Positions 7,509-18,948 of a DNA stretch of 64,000 nt are shown here, piece after piece. The DNA is taken from NCBI RefSeq assembly GCF_001444425.1, contig NZ_CP013189.1, forward strand, positions 3,100,001 to 3,164,000, written 5' to 3'. Numbering within the stretch: the first letter of the stretch is position 1; each line of letters opens with the position of its first letter. Both the position numbers and the translations under genes were made by a program. Below the pieces are notes generated by a model. That model had not been told where the DNA came from and searched no databases. It worked only from the letters and a program-made list of their open reading frames with translations. This DNA is from Pseudohongiella spirulinae. Lineage in GTDB: Bacteria > Pseudomonadota > Gammaproteobacteria > Pseudomonadales > Pseudohongiellaceae.

Positions 7509-10080
7509 TGGTATGGCCAAAAAACACTGCGTTCATAAACAACCGGGTGGTGCCATACCAGAAAGCGCGGAAGTTGGGATTATCAGTCATGGCAATCACC
7601 CGGCCGCTGCCCTGACGGCTGACCACAATCGCAGCCGTACCGGCAATTTTCTCCAGGTTCTCTGCGGAAATATAACCAGCAGCCAGGGGATCATCTGAAT
7701 AAATCAGTGGTGTCGCATAGGGATTATCAGCCACTGCCATAAATTGGGCGTTGTCCCTGAAGACCCTGATCAATGCCGAGTTATAGCCATACCCCAGGGG
7801 ATGCGTCAGATCCAGTCGGGCATTAAAAATGCTGCCACTGATCAATTGTTCTCCGCTGTCTCTGACCTGTTCCGCATAAGAACGAAGTGCCTGGTCACCC
7901 TCTTCATCCTCAATGAGCTTGATTGACGCCAGCTCCTCTCTGGCCGCCCAGGCAAGTGCTGTCTTGTAAACAATCAGCGTTCCACCGTCCTGCACCCAGG
8001 ACTTGATAGCCGCAGCGTCGACTCCGGAATAATTACCACTGGCCATGACCAGCACATTGTAACGGTGCAAATCAGCCTGCCGAAGGCGCGGAATAGTAAG
8101 CAGGGACACTGGCATGGCAAATTTCTGGTCCAGTGCGTGCCAGGCTTCACCCACTTCGGAGGCCCGCACACCCTCACCCACCACAATGGCGATCTCCGGC
8201 TTGCGCAGATTCGCGTGGCTGCGACTACCCAGATCAATGCCCTGTTGACTCAAGCCACTATTGAGCACATACACTGACAGGCCATCATCCTGAGACGCCT
8301 GTTGCATAAGCTCACGAATCGTTTCCTGAGACACATCCTGCGGCCCGGCTGCCACCAGCACTGTCCCGTAGTCAAACTCACGCGCGCCATCGCTGGTCAT
8401 TGCCGTAAATGGTTCAGTTGCGACACGCGCCCTGACCCCAGCGTCCAACAGTCGATAAAGCGCTCGGGGCGCGTAGAACTCATCCCACTCAAAAGCGTAG
8501 ACATAGGCATCCTGCGGTCCGACCAGCTGACCTGCAGGCAGGTCATCGATATCTATCTGGACGCCAAGCAAACCCGCATTGAATTGTCTGCGCTCCAGGG
8601 CTGCAAATGGCGTGTTAAACGCGAAAGGGAAGGTCCAGGCCGAAATATCGTAAAACAGAGTATCGGGGAACTCTGTTCGCTGCTCAAACACTGACTCGAT
8701 AAGACGATACTGATCCTGTTCCAGCGGGACAATGTACGCGCGACCTGCTTCGAAGCGCTGCTCACCCACTTGCAGATCTGACGCCAGTTCGTGTACCGCA
8801 ATTTGATGACGACGTAAAATTTCAGCCATGCGGTAGGCACTGGCTCGATCCGCGCTGTCACCAAACACATAAGCTTTCACTGGCGACTGACCGGCCAGTT
8901 CGCGGGACTCCTGATAGAAGGATTGCTTATATGTCAGCAACTCTTCACGCAAAGCCAGCGCGCCCTGCAGCGTCGACAACGAACTCAGGAATTGATTCTG
9001 AATAGTAAACGGAAAGCGCAGGATGCCGTTTTCTGTCTCGCGCGCGTGACCACGCGAGCTGGCCTGTTCAAACAATATGCCAACACTACCGGTAACATCC
9101 GGATAGGTCGAGCCTTTGCCGTAATAGAAGTCGTCAAAGCTTTCCCGTGTGTAAAACAGGCGCTGATCTGCTTCCAGGACACGCGCATGATATTGTCCAA
9201 TCGCGTCGGTCAACTCCTGATTGCGTACTGGAGTAATGGGGTGTGTCCGTGACGGAATGCCTGGCTGGAAAAAGAATGTGGCATCAGACCCCATCTCATG
9301 ATGATCAGTCAGCACATTCGGGCGCCAGCGATAGTAATTCTGAATGCGGGCAATGCTCTCAGGATGTTGTAGCGGCAGCCAGTCGCGGTTCAGATCAAAC
9401 CAGAAGTGATTGGTCCGGCCACCGGGCCAGGGTTCGTTATGCTCCAGGTTGTGCGGGTCTGTCGAAGGCACATTGATTGCGCGCCGACTGTTGACCCAGT
9501 TGGCAAAACGGTCCGTGCCATCCGGGTTAAAGGCCGGGTCGACCAGAATAATGGCATTGTCCAGAGCTGCCTCGATTTCCGCGCCCTGAGCGGCAGCCAG
9601 ATGATAAACATATAGAAGCGCGGCATTGTTACCACTGGGCTCGTTACCATGAACACTGTAACCCTGGTACAGAACAACCGGCATATCACTGACATCAACC
9701 ACATCAGTTGATGATGCCAGTTGCAAGTGACGCTGGCGGATGGATTCCAGATTGTCGTGATTCTGCGGCGAGGTAATGGTCAACATCACCAGCTCGCGAT
9801 TCTCGTAACTGCGACCGGTTCGTTCAATGCTGACACGATCGGATGCGGCCGCCACGGCATCCATATAGCGAACCAGCTGGTCATGTCGCACATGCCATTC
9901 ACCTGGCACCATACCCAGTACCTGCTCCGGAGTAGGTATGGCTGAGTCATACTGTACTCCCTGCGGCAGGTAGTATGACATTTCCGCCCGGGCATCACCG
10001 GGATTCTGGGCCCATACTGATGTACTGGCCACCAGTAAGACAAGTGCTGCAAGCTGGTGTATCAACCGTCTGCTCGTCAT
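7486..10080 (-). CDS. M14 family zinc carboxypeptidase, large secreted form
   Basis: The 864-residue product has a signal peptide (LAALVLLVASTSVWAQ) and an N-terminal M14 peptidase domain (about residues 55-350). The zinc site is visible as HGNE (His144, Glu147), with the third His in TDHHEMG near residue 260; the catalytic Glu is likely Glu338 in GILFEQAS. The C-terminal 450 residues include a region resembling class I glutamine-amidotransferase-like folds (VVGEGVRASEV, LVMASGNYSG), as in other large M14 peptidases of marine bacteria. It probably trims peptides in the periplasm or outside. AGGAG precedes the ATG. Its terminus overlaps the convergent glycohydrolase gene. Confidence 0.86.
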   Translation of the reverse strand: MTSRRLIHQLAALVLLVASTSVWAQNPGDARAEMSYYLPQGVQYDSAIPTPEQVLGMVPGEWHVRHDQLVRYMDAVAAASDRVSIERTGRSYENRELVMLTITSPQNHDNLESIRQRHLQLASSTDVVDVSDMPVVLYQGYSVHGNEPSGNNAALLYVYHLAAAQGAEIEAALDNAIILVDPAFNPDGTDRFANWVNSRRAINVPSTDPHNLEHNEPWPGGRTNHFWFDLNRDWLPLQHPESIARIQNYYRWRPNVLTDHHEMGSDATFFFQPGIPSRTHPITPVRNQELTDAIGQYHARVLEADQRLFYTRESFDDFYYGKGSTYPDVTGSVGILFEQASSRGHARETENGILRFPFTIQNQFLSSLSTLQGALALREELLTYKQSFYQESRELAGQSPVKAYVFGDSADRASAYRMAEILRRHQIAVHELASDLQVGEQRFEAGRAYIVPLEQDQYRLIESVFEQRTEFPDTLFYDISAWTFPFAFNTPFAALERRQFNAGLLGVQIDIDDLPAGQLVGPQDAYVYAFEWDEFYAPRALYRLLDAGVRARVATEPFTAMTSDGAREFDYGTVLVAAGPQDVSQETIRELMQQASQDDGLSVYVLNSGLSQQGIDLGSRSHANLRKPEIAIVVGEGVRASEVGEAWHALDQKFAMPVSLLTIPRLRQADLHRYNVLVMASGNYSGVDAAAIKSWVQDGGTLIVYKTALAWAAREELASIKLIEDEEGDQALRSYAEQVRDSGEQLISGSIFNARLDLTHPLGYGYNSALIRVFRDNAQFMAVADNPYATPLIYSDDPLAAGYISAENLEKIAGTAAIVVSRQGSGRVIAMTDNPNFRAFWYGTTRLFMNAVFFGHTISAATAQ

Positions 10081-10226
10081 ATCTGACTCCTGAACACGTA
10101 TAAAAACTGGTTATGCCCCGATCATCCATGCTTGAGCACATGAATGTCAACGAAACGCGAACGGCGTCACAATTGTAGAGCCATTTTTACTGGATCTGGC
10201 GGGAGACGCGGGCGTATGATTGATGC

Positions 10227-11327
10227 ATGAAAAGCAATTCAGCAAATATCCTGGTTGTCGACGACGATCCGGGCAATATTGCCCTGATCGGAGAGGTCTT
10301 ACATGATCAATTTCAGGTCAAGGTAGCCAACAACGGCCCACGCGCTCTGGAACTAGCCACAATTTCACCACAGCCTGATCTGATCCTTCTGGATGTGATG
10401 ATGCCCCAGATGGATGGCTATCAGGTTCTGGAACAACTCAGGGCTTCTCCTGATACCCACGATATTCCCGTTATCTTTGTGACCGCGCTGGATACTGATG
10501 ATAACGAACTCAGCGGTTTCAGGCTGGGTGCGGTCGACTACATCACCAAGCCGGTTATGCCGCAATTGCTGCTGGCCAGGGTAAACACGCATCTGGAACT
10601 CAAGGCGGCACGGGACAGCCTGCGCAATCAGAACGATTGGCTGGAAGCGGAAGTGCACAGACGCATGCAGGAGAATGATCTCATTCAACTGGTCAGTATT
10701 CGTGCATTGGCGCACCTGGCTGAAACCCGGGACCAGGAGACTGGCAACCACATTCTGCGCACCCAAGCCTATGTCAACTCGCTGGCCAGAGCGCTGTGCG
10801 AGCATCCTGATTATGCCGAACTGCTCGACGATCACAGTATCGAAATCATTACCCGCTCTGCCCCCTTGCATGACATTGGTAAAGTTGGCATACCCGACCA
10901 TATCCTGCAAAAACCGGGTCCGCTGACCGACAGCGAGTGGAAGGTCATGCAGACACATGCTGAGCTGGGCGCAAAAGCGATTGAATTGGCGGAGCTGGAC
11001 ATCGACCAGCCGGTTGAGTTCCTGACAGTGGCCAAGGAAATAGCCCGCTGGCACCATGAACGCTGGGACGGCAGCGGTTACCCCGATGGACTGGCAGGCA
11101 ATGACATACCAATATCCGCCCGCCTGATGGCCATTGCTGACGTGTTTGATGCCCTGATTACCGAACGGGTTTACAAACCAGCCATGTCGCCGGAAAACGC
11201 CAGAATCATCATTCTGAAAAGCCGGGGCAGCCACTTCGACCCGATGCTTGTAGATACTTTCGACAGCGTATTTGACGACTTCAAGAACATCGCTCTGCGT
11301 TACCGGGACCCTCCAGAAACCGGCTGA
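10227..11327 (+). CDS. Response regulator with HD-GYP phosphodiesterase domain
   Basis: The receiver domain (residues 8-125) has the acidic pocket VDDD, phospho-acceptor Asp56 in [11 protein letters not shown] and Lys109 in YITKPV. A linker leads to an HD-GYP domain (about 155-350) with [13 protein letters not shown] (His215-Asp216) and [14 protein letters not shown] (GYP at 284-286), the complete signature of active c-di-GMP phosphodiesterases. Phosphorylation by a kinase should control c-di-GMP breakdown. The hybrid kinase gene starts 17 bases downstream, making it the likely partner. All signature residues look intact. Confidence 0.92.
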   Translation: MKSNSANILVVDDDPGNIALIGEVLHDQFQVKVANNGPRALELATISPQPDLILLDVMMPQMDGYQVLEQLRASPDTHDIPVIFVTALDTDDNELSGFRLGAVDYITKPVMPQLLLARVNTHLELKAARDSLRNQNDWLEAEVHRRMQENDLIQLVSIRALAHLAETRDQETGNHILRTQAYVNSLARALCEHPDYAELLDDHSIEIITRSAPLHDIGKVGIPDHILQKPGPLTDSEWKVMQTHAELGAKAIELAELDIDQPVEFLTVAKEIARWHHERWDGSGYPDGLAGNDIPISARLMAIADVFDALITERVYKPAMSPENARIIILKSRGSHFDPMLVDTFDSVFDDFKNIALRYRDPPETG

Positions 11328-11344
11328 ACGCCAAACGTGACCAG

Positions 11345-14300
11345 GTGCCTACCGTGGAAACACCATCGTTTATAGATTTCACCTATTCTTTGATCGTCAA
11401 TGCCGCCCTGTTGCTGGGCATTATTCAGGTGATGGGCATGATGGCCTTTCGGCGGCATTCTCAGTTGCGGGACCTGCCCATCTGGGGCATGGGACTGCTG
11501 GTCGGTGCTGTTGGCGTTTTGCTTATCGAAGTCAGTGCAACCCTATTGCCCGGCGTTATATTCGACACCCGTTCAGTGCTGCTCTCGTTAAGCGGCCTGT
11601 TTCTGGGCACGCTGCCGACCCTCATAGCCATGGGCATCGTCTCTGCGTATCGATATTTTTATGTTGGCGGTGAAGCCGCACTGGTTGGAGTGGGCGTTGC
11701 ACTGGAGGCCGGTCTGATCGGACTGCTGTTCCGGCATCTGATCCACAACCGGCCAGAGCGCATCAGCATGCTTCATCTGCTGATAATGGGCATCCTGGTC
11801 CACCTGTTGATGCTCGCATTGATGTTAGGGCTCGAGACAGAAACCGCCCGGACAGTGCTGCAGACCATCACGGTGCCGGTCATGTTGATGTACCCACCCC
11901 TGACAGTTGTACTCGGCCTGATGCTGCTTGACTACCTGCAGCGCCGCCGCGATGTGGAGAGCCTGCGGGAGCAGGAGTCACGCTACCACAGCATGTTTGA
12001 AAACAATCACTCTGTGATGCTGATCATCGACCCTGATACCGGCGGCATCTTTGACGCCAATGCAGCCGCTGCCAGATTTTATGGGTGGCCGATCGAAAAG
12101 CTCAGGTCCATGTTCATGTCTGACATTAATACACTGTCTGCAGAGCAAGTGCGCGCGGAGATGTACAAAGCCCACGCCGAACAACGCAATCGCTTTGAAT
12201 TCCGGCACCGTCAGGCAGATGGGCGCATTATCGACGTTGAGGTGTTCAGCGGGCCATTGCAAATCAGTGGCAAACACTATCTGTATTCTATTATCCACGA
12301 CATCAGCGCCCGCCGCGAAGCCGAGCAGGCTCTGCAAGTCAGCGAACAACAAAGGCAAAAAGAACAAGTCGCCGCGCGCGCCGAGCTCGAGCGCGATCGT
12401 CAGCGCCTGCGCAACATCATCTGGGGAGCTGATGTTGGCACCTGGGAATGGAATGTGCAAACCGGCGAAGTTCGTATTAATGAACGCTGGGCGGAGATCG
12501 CCGGCTACACTCTGGAAGAGTTGCAGCCGATCGACATCACCACATGGGACAGACTGGTCCACCCGGATGATCTGGCCCTGGCCTCCGCCATAATGGACCG
12601 GCATTTCGAAGGAAAACAGGACAACTACGAATGCGAAGTGCGTATGCGGCACAAAAATGGCGACTGGGTGTGGATTCTGGATCGCGGCCGACTTCTAACA
12701 CGGACAGACGATGGCAAACCGGAATGGATGGCCGGCACTCACCTCGAAATCACGGCCCGCAAACAGGCACAACAGCAACTGGAAAAACTGGCGCTGACAG
12801 TCGAGCAAAGCCCCGAAAGCATCGTCATCACGGACAGCGATGCCAATATTGAATATGTTAACAAAGCGTTTATTGAAACAACCGGCTACACCCCTGACGA
12901 GGTCATCGGACAGAACCCTCGCATACTGCACTCGGGAAAAACACCACCAGATACTTACAAGGCCATGTGGAGTGCGTTGACACGAGGTGAAGCCTGGAAA
13001 GGTGAATTCATGAATCGGCGCAAGGACGGCACCGAGTACCCCGAATTTGCCATCCTTACCCCACTAAGAAATGCCGAAGGTGTGACCACACACTACGTGG
13101 CCATCAAAGAAGACATCACCGAGAAGAAACGTATCGGCCAGGAACTGGACGCGCACCGGCATCATCTGGAAAACCTGGTGGCAACTCGCACTGCCGAACT
13201 GGAAGAGGCCCGCCAGCATGCCGATGCAGCCAATGCCGCAAAAAGCGCCTTCCTGGCCAATATGTCGCATGAGATCCGCACACCACTGAACGCTATTCTG
13301 GGACTGACCCATCTGATGCGCAAAGATGCCGGTCCGGTTCAGACAGAACGGCTGAGAAAAATCGATAGCGCCGGACGTCATTTATTATCCATCATTAACG
13401 ATATCCTGGATATTTCGAAAATTGAAGCCGGCCGCCTGCAACTGGATGTTGAAGACTTTCACCTGTCGTCCGTGATTGACAATGTGGTTTCAATAATTCG
13501 GGAGCAGGCAAAAGCCAAGGGACTAACCATTACAAGTGACCCGGACTCGGTACCATTATGGCTAAAAGGGGATGCAACCCGGATTCGGCAGGGACTGCTT
13601 AACTTTGCCACCAACGCCGTCAAATTCACTGAGCGCGGTACGGTTAGTCTGAGCGCGGACTTGCTGGAAGAAGATGATGAAGGACTGTTAGTGAAATTCC
13701 AGGTTACCGATACCGGCATCGGCATAACCAAAGACAAGCTGGAGCTCTTGTTTCAGCCGTTTGAACAGGGTGATATTTCCACAACACGCAAGTACGGTGG
13801 CACAGGACTTGGACTGGCCATCACACGGCAACTGGCAAGTCTGATGAGCGGCGAAGTCGGCGCTGACAGTGAACCAGGAAAGGGTAGCCGTTTTTGGTTC
13901 ACGGTACGCTTACAACGCGGCCACGGCACCGACACAGACTCACAGCCTCACGCTGTCGCTGCGGAACAAAAATTGCGCAGCCAGGGTGCAACTTACAAAC
14001 TGTTGCTGGTGGAAGACAACGAAATCAATCGTGAGGTGGCGCTGGAGCTTTTGTACGCAGTCAATCTGAATGTTGAAACCGCCGTTGATGGCCAGGAAGC
14101 CTATGACAAAACACGCCAGCAGCAGTACGACCTGGTTCTGATGGATATGCAGATGCCGCGCGTCGACGGCCTGGAAGCGACTCAGTTAATCCGCAAGTTA
14201 CCAGGCTGGGCAGGTATTCCCATTCTGGCCATGACCGCCAACGCCTTTGAAGAAGATCGCAAAGCCTGTGAGCAGGCAGGTATGAACGATTTCATCGCTA

Positions 14301-15004
14301 AACCGGTCGACCCCGAAGTGCTCTATAGCGTGCTACTGAAGTGGCTTCCGTCACAAGGGCGTGTCCGTCAAAACAAAACGCAGATCGCGCCTGCTACCCC
14401 CCCGGGAGCGAACACCTCCGCGGGCGAACATAGTGCGCCAGGCAATATAAAAAGCATCGACCTGGTGCACGGCCTCAGAATGGCTCAGAACAAGACAGAG
14501 CTACTGCTCCGCTTACTGGGGCTTTTTCTGGGTCAGCATAAAAGCGATCCAGCGCAGTTGCGACGCTTGATCAGTTCCGGTGACAGCAGCGCCATCAGGG
14601 AAATTGCCCATACCTTAAAAAGCGCGGCGGCTAATGTCGGTGCCATTCAGGTTGCCGAGCTGGCTTCACTCGCTCAAACGTCTGCCCGAAATGGCGACGC
14701 AAATCTGGCAAAATATACCTTGCTCCTGGCCGAAGAGCTGGAGTCGGTGATCGACGAGCTGCAATCAAAGCTACCTGCGAGCGCTGGTATTGTCGATGCG
14801 CCTGATCCACTGATGGGCGCGACCCTCAAAACACAGCTTATACATCTGCTGCAGGCCGGCGATATAGATGCCAGACAGTTTGCTGAAACGCATCACCTGG
14901 CGCTTGAATCCATGCTGGGCAAGACAGCGTATTCCAAATTAGCAGATGCAATACAACGCTTCGACTATGAGTCAGCACTGGAATCAGTAAACACAGATGA
15001 TTAA
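11345..15004 (+). CDS. Hybrid sensor histidine kinase (5TM-PAS3-HisKA-HATPase-REC-Hpt)
   Basis: This is a 1219-residue membrane kinase. The N-terminus (about 10-200) is a multi-helix 5TMR-LYT-like sensor region. Three PAS domains follow (about 210-330, 350-475, 480-605), then HisKA with the acceptor His in [10 protein letters not shown] (about 641), HATPase with NAVKF, DTGIGI and GGTGLGLAI (about 750-870), a receiver with [11 protein letters not shown] (Asp about 933), and a C-terminal Hpt with [13 protein letters not shown] (His about 1088). It is a complete internal phosphorelay that could deliver phosphate to the HD-GYP regulator upstream. The start is GTG at 11345, 17 bases after the upstream stop. 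It overlaps the next kinase gene by 8 bases. Confidence 0.92.
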   Translation: MPTVETPSFIDFTYSLIVNAALLLGIIQVMGMMAFRRHSQLRDLPIWGMGLLVGAVGVLLIEVSATLLPGVIFDTRSVLLSLSGLFLGTLPTLIAMGIVSAYRYFYVGGEAALVGVGVALEAGLIGLLFRHLIHNRPERISMLHLLIMGILVHLLMLALMLGLETETARTVLQTITVPVMLMYPPLTVVLGLMLLDYLQRRRDVESLREQESRYHSMFENNHSVMLIIDPDTGGIFDANAAAARFYGWPIEKLRSMFMSDINTLSAEQVRAEMYKAHAEQRNRFEFRHRQADGRIIDVEVFSGPLQISGKHYLYSIIHDISARREAEQALQVSEQQRQKEQVAARAELERDRQRLRNIIWGADVGTWEWNVQTGEVRINERWAEIAGYTLEELQPIDITTWDRLVHPDDLALASAIMDRHFEGKQDNYECEVRMRHKNGDWVWILDRGRLLTRTDDGKPEWMAGTHLEITARKQAQQQLEKLALTVEQSPESIVITDSDANIEYVNKAFIETTGYTPDEVIGQNPRILHSGKTPPDTYKAMWSALTRGEAWKGEFMNRRKDGTEYPEFAILTPLRNAEGVTTHYVAIKEDITEKKRIGQELDAHRHHLENLVATRTAELEEARQHADAANAAKSAFLANMSHEIRTPLNAILGLTHLMRKDAGPVQTERLRKIDSAGRHLLSIINDILDISKIEAGRLQLDVEDFHLSSVIDNVVSIIREQAKAKGLTITSDPDSVPLWLKGDATRIRQGLLNFATNAVKFTERGTVSLSADLLEEDDEGLLVKFQVTDTGIGITKDKLELLFQPFEQGDISTTRKYGGTGLGLAITRQLASLMSGEVGADSEPGKGSRFWFTVRLQRGHGTDTDSQPHAVAAEQKLRSQGATYKLLLVEDNEINREVALELLYAVNLNVETAVDGQEAYDKTRQQQYDLVLMDMQMPRVDGLEATQLIRKLPGWAGIPILAMTANAFEEDRKACEQAGMNDFIAKPVDPEVLYSVLLKWLPSQGRVRQNKTQIAPATPPGANTSAGEHSAPGNIKSIDLVHGLRMAQNKTELLLRLLGLFLGQHKSDPAQLRRLISSGDSSAIREIAHTLKSAAANVGAIQVAELASLAQTSARNGDANLAKYTLLLAEELESVIDELQSKLPASAGIVDAPDPLMGATLKTQLIHLLQAGDIDARQFAETHHLALESMLGKTAYSKLADAIQRFDYESALESVNTDD

Positions 15005-16556
15005 AACCAAGCTTTACGCCTTCGGCGCCATCACGGCCATAGTACTGCTGGTTGCCCTGATAGCGGCGGCTCTGACGGCGCAACTGACCCGACAAAATCT
15101 TATTCAGAGCACCATGGCTCAGTCCTTGTTGGTGGAGCATCAGCAGCTTTCCAGTATTTCTTATCGCCTGTTCAAACAATTGACCGATGAACTCATTTTC
15201 GGCCAGAACGCCAATCAGGCAGATGTTCGCAATAAACAGGAGCAGATCAACCAGTCATTAAACCGGATCCGGGTATTGGAGGTGCAACAACGCGAAGCCC
15301 TGGGTGCCGAGGCGACCCAGGGAAGTGTCGAGGACACGGAAGATCTGGCGACCCTCATCCAGTTTATCATAGACGAATTTCAAGTCATCGTCGCCAGTGG
15401 AGACTCTGCACCACTGGCCAATCAGGGCCGCCTGCAACGATTACTTGAGGTAACTATCGATAACCAGTTTCGTGAATCGATCAATTCCGCGGTCACTCGT
15501 CAGAGCAATGTGGTCTCTGCGATCAATGCCCGCATAGATACACTCAACACCAGTATTGTCTGGTTCACGATCGCGCTGGGAACACTCTCTCTGCCGCTTA
15601 TTGTTATCGGATGCGTCTGGTTGTTCAACCAGTTGTATCAGCCGTTGCATGCCATCAAGGCAGGCACTGATGCCATCGCGGCTGGCAACTTTGACTACCG
15701 GCTCTCGGAGAACATGGATCGTGAATTCCGCCACATCGGAGAGGCTTTTAATTCCATGGCCAAAAGACTGGCGGAGCATGAGTCACAGGGCGAGCAATCG
15801 AGGCGTCAACTCGAGTTTGAAGTCGAAAAACGTACAAGAGAAATCATTGATGCCAACCAGCGCCTGACCGCGATTGACAACAAACGCCGCCAATTTCTCG
15901 CTGATCTGAGTCATGAGTTGCGAACACCTCTTACCATCATAAGGGGCGAGGCTCAGGTGACTCTCAGGCAATCCGATACTGACCTGCAAACCTATCGCCA
16001 GACGCTTGACACCGTGCTGGCTCAGGCTGTCAGCCTCAGCCGCCTTGTTGATGATCTGCTGCTGTTGGCGCGGGCTGAAATCAGCCAGCTAGTGCTGGAC
16101 TTCGAACAGTGCAATGTCGCTCAGTGGCTGGAAGGTCAAATGGAACACTGGTTGCGATTCGCCCGCGACCATCGACTGCACTGGGCTGTTGACCCGTCCG
16201 TTGAGAATTGTCTTATCCGTGCTGACTCGCAACGCCTGGCGCAGGTATTAGCCATCCTGATTGACAATGCCTGCAAATATTCGCCCACCGGCAGCAGCAT
16301 CCATGTTTCTGCCAGTGCAAATGACAACGGTGTAAGTTTCATCATCAAGGATGAAGGTGAGGGCATTGCTCCGTCTGATGTCGGACATGTTTTTGAGCGC
16401 TTTGTGCGTATCAGCCGCAAAGGCGAAGGTGCAGGGCTGGGCCTGGCCATCGCCAAAACCATTGTCGATGCGCATGGTGGTGATATACATGTAGACTCGC
16501 TACAACGTGAGGGATCAACATTCACCATCTGGCTGCCGCGCGAGTCTCTGACATGA
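14997..16556 (+). CDS. Sensor histidine kinase with HAMP domain
   Basis: The 519-residue kinase has two membrane segments (about 9-29 and 183-207) enclosing a periplasmic helical sensor rich in Gln and Asn. A HAMP domain (about 208-260), HisKA with [17 protein letters not shown] (His about 306) and an HATPase domain follow ([20 protein letters not shown]). Its ATG lies inside the end of the hybrid kinase gene and its own end overlaps the next response regulator start (ATGA), so the kinase-regulator pair is translationally coupled. The signal is unknown; nothing in the periplasmic part identifies a ligand. Confidence 0.92.
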   Translation: MIKTKLYAFGAITAIVLLVALIAAALTAQLTRQNLIQSTMAQSLLVEHQQLSSISYRLFKQLTDELIFGQNANQADVRNKQEQINQSLNRIRVLEVQQREALGAEATQGSVEDTEDLATLIQFIIDEFQVIVASGDSAPLANQGRLQRLLEVTIDNQFRESINSAVTRQSNVVSAINARIDTLNTSIVWFTIALGTLSLPLIVIGCVWLFNQLYQPLHAIKAGTDAIAAGNFDYRLSENMDREFRHIGEAFNSMAKRLAEHESQGEQSRRQLEFEVEKRTREIIDANQRLTAIDNKRRQFLADLSHELRTPLTIIRGEAQVTLRQSDTDLQTYRQTLDTVLAQAVSLSRLVDDLLLLARAEISQLVLDFEQCNVAQWLEGQMEHWLRFARDHRLHWAVDPSVENCLIRADSQRLAQVLAILIDNACKYSPTGSSIHVSASANDNGVSFIIKDEGEGIAPSDVGHVFERFVRISRKGEGAGLGLAIAKTIVDAHGGDIHVDSLQREGSTFTIWLPRESLT

Positions 16557-17257
16557 AAATCCTGATTGCCGACGACGAAAAGTCTCTGCTCAATTTCTTG
16601 CTTCGTGGTTTAAACGCTGAGGGCTACGAATGCAGCGGCGTCAGCACACTTGACGAGATACCCGTGATCGTCAAAACATTGAATCCTGAACTTGTCATTC
16701 TTGATCGGCTGTTTGGTGAACAAGACAGTCTCAATTCCCTCACATCCATTCGCAGGGCGGCACCCGACGCCATGATCCTGCTGCTTACGGCACTGGATGA
16801 TGTGAACGAGCGTGTCGCTGGCTTGCGGCAAGGTGCTGATGATTATCTGTGCAAGCCCTTTGATTTCGAGGAGCTGCTGGCACGTATTGAAGCCCTGGGT
16901 CGCAGAGTGTCAAAACACGATCTCCCCACCGAAACTGAGCTTGTGCTGGGACCATTGAGAATCGACCGGGCTGGTCATATTGTCTACATCGACAATGAAG
17001 AATTACAGCTGACCCGGATTGAGTTTGACCTGTTGCTTTACCTGGCTGAGAACCACAACAAAGTACTGTCCCGGGAACGCATTCTGAACAGAGTGTGGGG
17101 ATCACAATCGGACCCGATGACAAACATCATTGATGTCTATATCAGCCGCCTGCGACAGAAAATTGATCCCCCGCAGCTGTCCTCATATATTCAGACGCTG
17201 CGGGGGCATGGTTACCGCTTGCGCATCAGTGAATTGGCGACAGCAGATCAGGATTGA
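16553..17257 (+). CDS. OmpR-family response regulator
   Basis: This 234-residue DNA-binding regulator has a receiver domain with Asp6-Asp7, phospho-acceptor Asp51 (VILDRLFGEQDS), Thr79 and Lys101 (CKPFD). A C-terminal winged helix (about 130-228) has TRIEFDLLLYLAENHNKVLS and IDVYISRLRQKID, ending in RGHGYRL. It overlaps the kinase gene by 4 bases and is its cognate regulator. After the acceptor Asp, the common LPGxDG is replaced by LFGEQDS. Target genes are unknown. The last 32 bases overlap the 3' end of the convergent carbonic anhydrase gene. Confidence 0.92.
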   Translation: MKILIADDEKSLLNFLLRGLNAEGYECSGVSTLDEIPVIVKTLNPELVILDRLFGEQDSLNSLTSIRRAAPDAMILLLTALDDVNERVAGLRQGADDYLCKPFDFEELLARIEALGRRVSKHDLPTETELVLGPLRIDRAGHIVYIDNEELQLTRIEFDLLLYLAENHNKVLSRERILNRVWGSQSDPMTNIIDVYISRLRQKIDPPQLSSYIQTLRGHGYRLRISELATADQD

Positions 17258-18083
17258 TAACCAGATTGCGTACGCCGTGCGCACCGGCTTCGTCAAAAGT
17301 ATTGTCATTGCACCACTCACCTACCGTCTCAATATCGACATAGGCAACATTCGGGCGCACACTCCAGCTCACTTGCAGGGGTGAGGCCTGCTCATTGTAA
17401 GACGGACCGGTTGTCGATCCGGTATACTGAATCGGCGTGCCCGTGTTGGTCAACATATTGAGGGGCTGATGGTAGCCACTTTTAACATCATGAGCTGCCA
17501 GCTCATTGAAATCGAGGGCGCTGCGATCGTTGACCAGCACAAAAACCTGGCCCTCTACATGCAGCTGGGGATTCATGGTGGCATCAGACAGACAGGCACC
17601 CAGTGTAGGGCCGGGGTTTATCTGTGCTGAAGAAAACACATAGTGTGCTTCGATTGTATCTCCCGGCATCAACGAACCGTGCTCTGTCGGGCAGATCTGT
17701 GCGCTGGTCGCCTGCAATTGGGCTGCTGTGAGCGTGCCATTGTACACAAAGCCGGTATTATGACCGTGACCATCGCCATTACCCGCATAGCTTGTGAACT
17801 CACCTCCGCGATGTTCCGCGTTTTTGTGAAAATGGATATTGCATAGATTCATCTGAGCCGGATCCAGTGCTTTACTGAATACCCGCAAATTGTTGCCGGC
17901 AGTCTGTGTCAGATCACGTGGCGACTGAGGGCCAAACCCAAGTCCGTCAGTGTTGGCTGCCAGAGAGTGGCGCTGCTGTTCAATGACACTGTCAGGAACA
18001 TGTTGCGGGGTATCGTCAGCGTAAAGAGTACCGGTCACACTCAACCCGGCTGCCGCTGCCACTGCCAGTTTCAATAAATGCAT
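17226..18083 (-). CDS. Delta-class carbonic anhydrase
   Basis: The roughly 285-residue periplasmic protein has a signal peptide (LLKLAVAAAAGLSVTGTLYA). It contains NLCNIHFHKNAEHRGGEF, the cluster of three histidines typical of delta-class (diatom TWCA1-like, CA_like) carbonic anhydrases, where they bind zinc. Such enzymes interconvert CO2 and bicarbonate. Further family-like features are EHGSLMPGDTIEAHYVFSS and several cysteines that could form disulfides. AGGAGGTG lies 7 bases before the ATG at 18083; a TTG at 18089 is less likely. It is the last gene before the convergent two-component operon. Family assignment rests on the His cluster and is good but not certain. Confidence 0.75.
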   Translation of the reverse strand: MHLLKLAVAAAAGLSVTGTLYADDTPQHVPDSVIEQQRHSLAANTDGLGFGPQSPRDLTQTAGNNLRVFSKALDPAQMNLCNIHFHKNAEHRGGEFTSYAGNGDGHGHNTGFVYNGTLTAAQLQATSAQICPTEHGSLMPGDTIEAHYVFSSAQINPGPTLGACLSDATMNPQLHVEGQVFVLVNDRSALDFNELAAHDVKSGYHQPLNMLTNTGTPIQYTGSTTGPSYNEQASPLQVSWSVRPNVAYVDIETVGEWCNDNTFDEAGAHGVRNLVINPDLLSPIH

Positions 18084-18177
18084 AGTCAAACACCTCCTGT
18101 GGATTTCTTAACGGCGTCCAGCCTATCCGAAGGAGCTTAATTAGACCTTAAAGCAACATTAAAAAAACATGAAAATC

Positions 18178-18948
18178 TCAGGCGGAGGCCCTGCGCGATT
18201 CGCGCACGATGTCATAAGCATTGGTGATGTCACGCGCTTTTTTCTCAGCCAGCTCACGCATACTGTCCGGCAGCCCCTGGCTGGCCAGTTTGTCAGGATG
18301 ATTCTCATTCATCAGTTTTCGGTAAGCTCGCTTGATCACCGCATCGCTATCCTGAGCCGACACGCCAAGTACCTGATAGGCGTCTGCCAGCTTTTGGGCT
18401 GACGAAGGTGCTGACGCGCCGCCCTGCCCCATTCGCAGCATTGACTCAAGCTGATCGACCTGCGACTCAGGTAATCCCAACCCCCGTGCAATGCGCAATA
18501 ACATGGCGTGTTCGGCAGGGTGGATCTGCCCATCAGCCGCTACTGCACTGATCTGCACCTGCAAAAACATTCTCAACAGAGCGGGGTGCCCGCGACTGTT
18601 ACGGCGGAAACTCTGCAATTCTGCATCCAGATCAAAGCCGTCCTGTTTACCCCGGTTGAACGCGGCAATAGCGGCTTTGCGCTGCTCAGCAGACAAGCGA
18701 AGTTGCGTAAACACGTTCTCCGCCGCTTTGACCTCATTACTGGTTACTACGCCATCGGCCTTGCACAGCGCCCCCATGACCGCAAACATGGCATCCAGAT
18801 ATGAGGACTGCATTTCCCTCAACCTGGGTCCGGCATTTTGCTGCAACCATGCTCTGACCAGCAGCGCGATTACAGCACCAAAAACCAGCCCGACGGGGCC
18901 TCCAAAAAGCAGCCCGACAAAAGCGCCGATCAGGGCTGTCGTCAACAT
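18178..18948 (-). CDS. djlA: DjlA-like membrane co-chaperone (TerB + J domain)
   Basis: The 256-residue protein has an N-terminal glycine-rich membrane segment (ALIGAFVGLLFGGPVGLVFGAVIALL). A helical TerB-like domain (about 50-170, ADGVVTSNEV and AADGQIHPAE) follows, then a C-terminal J domain (about 190-250) with YQVLGVSAQDSDAVIKRAYR and the essential HPD in NENHPDKL. This order is the DjlA layout: an inner-membrane J protein that stimulates DnaK at the membrane. Its start overlaps the end of the RNase J gene by 7 bases, so the two are coupled. The symbol is given on architecture. Confidence 0.83.
   Translation of the reverse strand: MLTTALIGAFVGLLFGGPVGLVFGAVIALLVRAWLQQNAGPRLREMQSSYLDAMFAVMGALCKADGVVTSNEVKAAENVFTQLRLSAEQRKAAIAAFNRGKQDGFDLDAELQSFRRNSRGHPALLRMFLQVQISAVAADGQIHPAEHAMLLRIARGLGLPESQVDQLESMLRMGQGGASAPSSAQKLADAYQVLGVSAQDSDAVIKRAYRKLMNENHPDKLASQGLPDSMRELAEKKARDITNAYDIVRESRRASA

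Noticed and set aside
10365-11234. Long open frame antisense to the HD-GYP regulator
   Set aside because: It lies wholly opposite a gene with complete conserved domains, has no ribosome site and shows no recognisable protein features.
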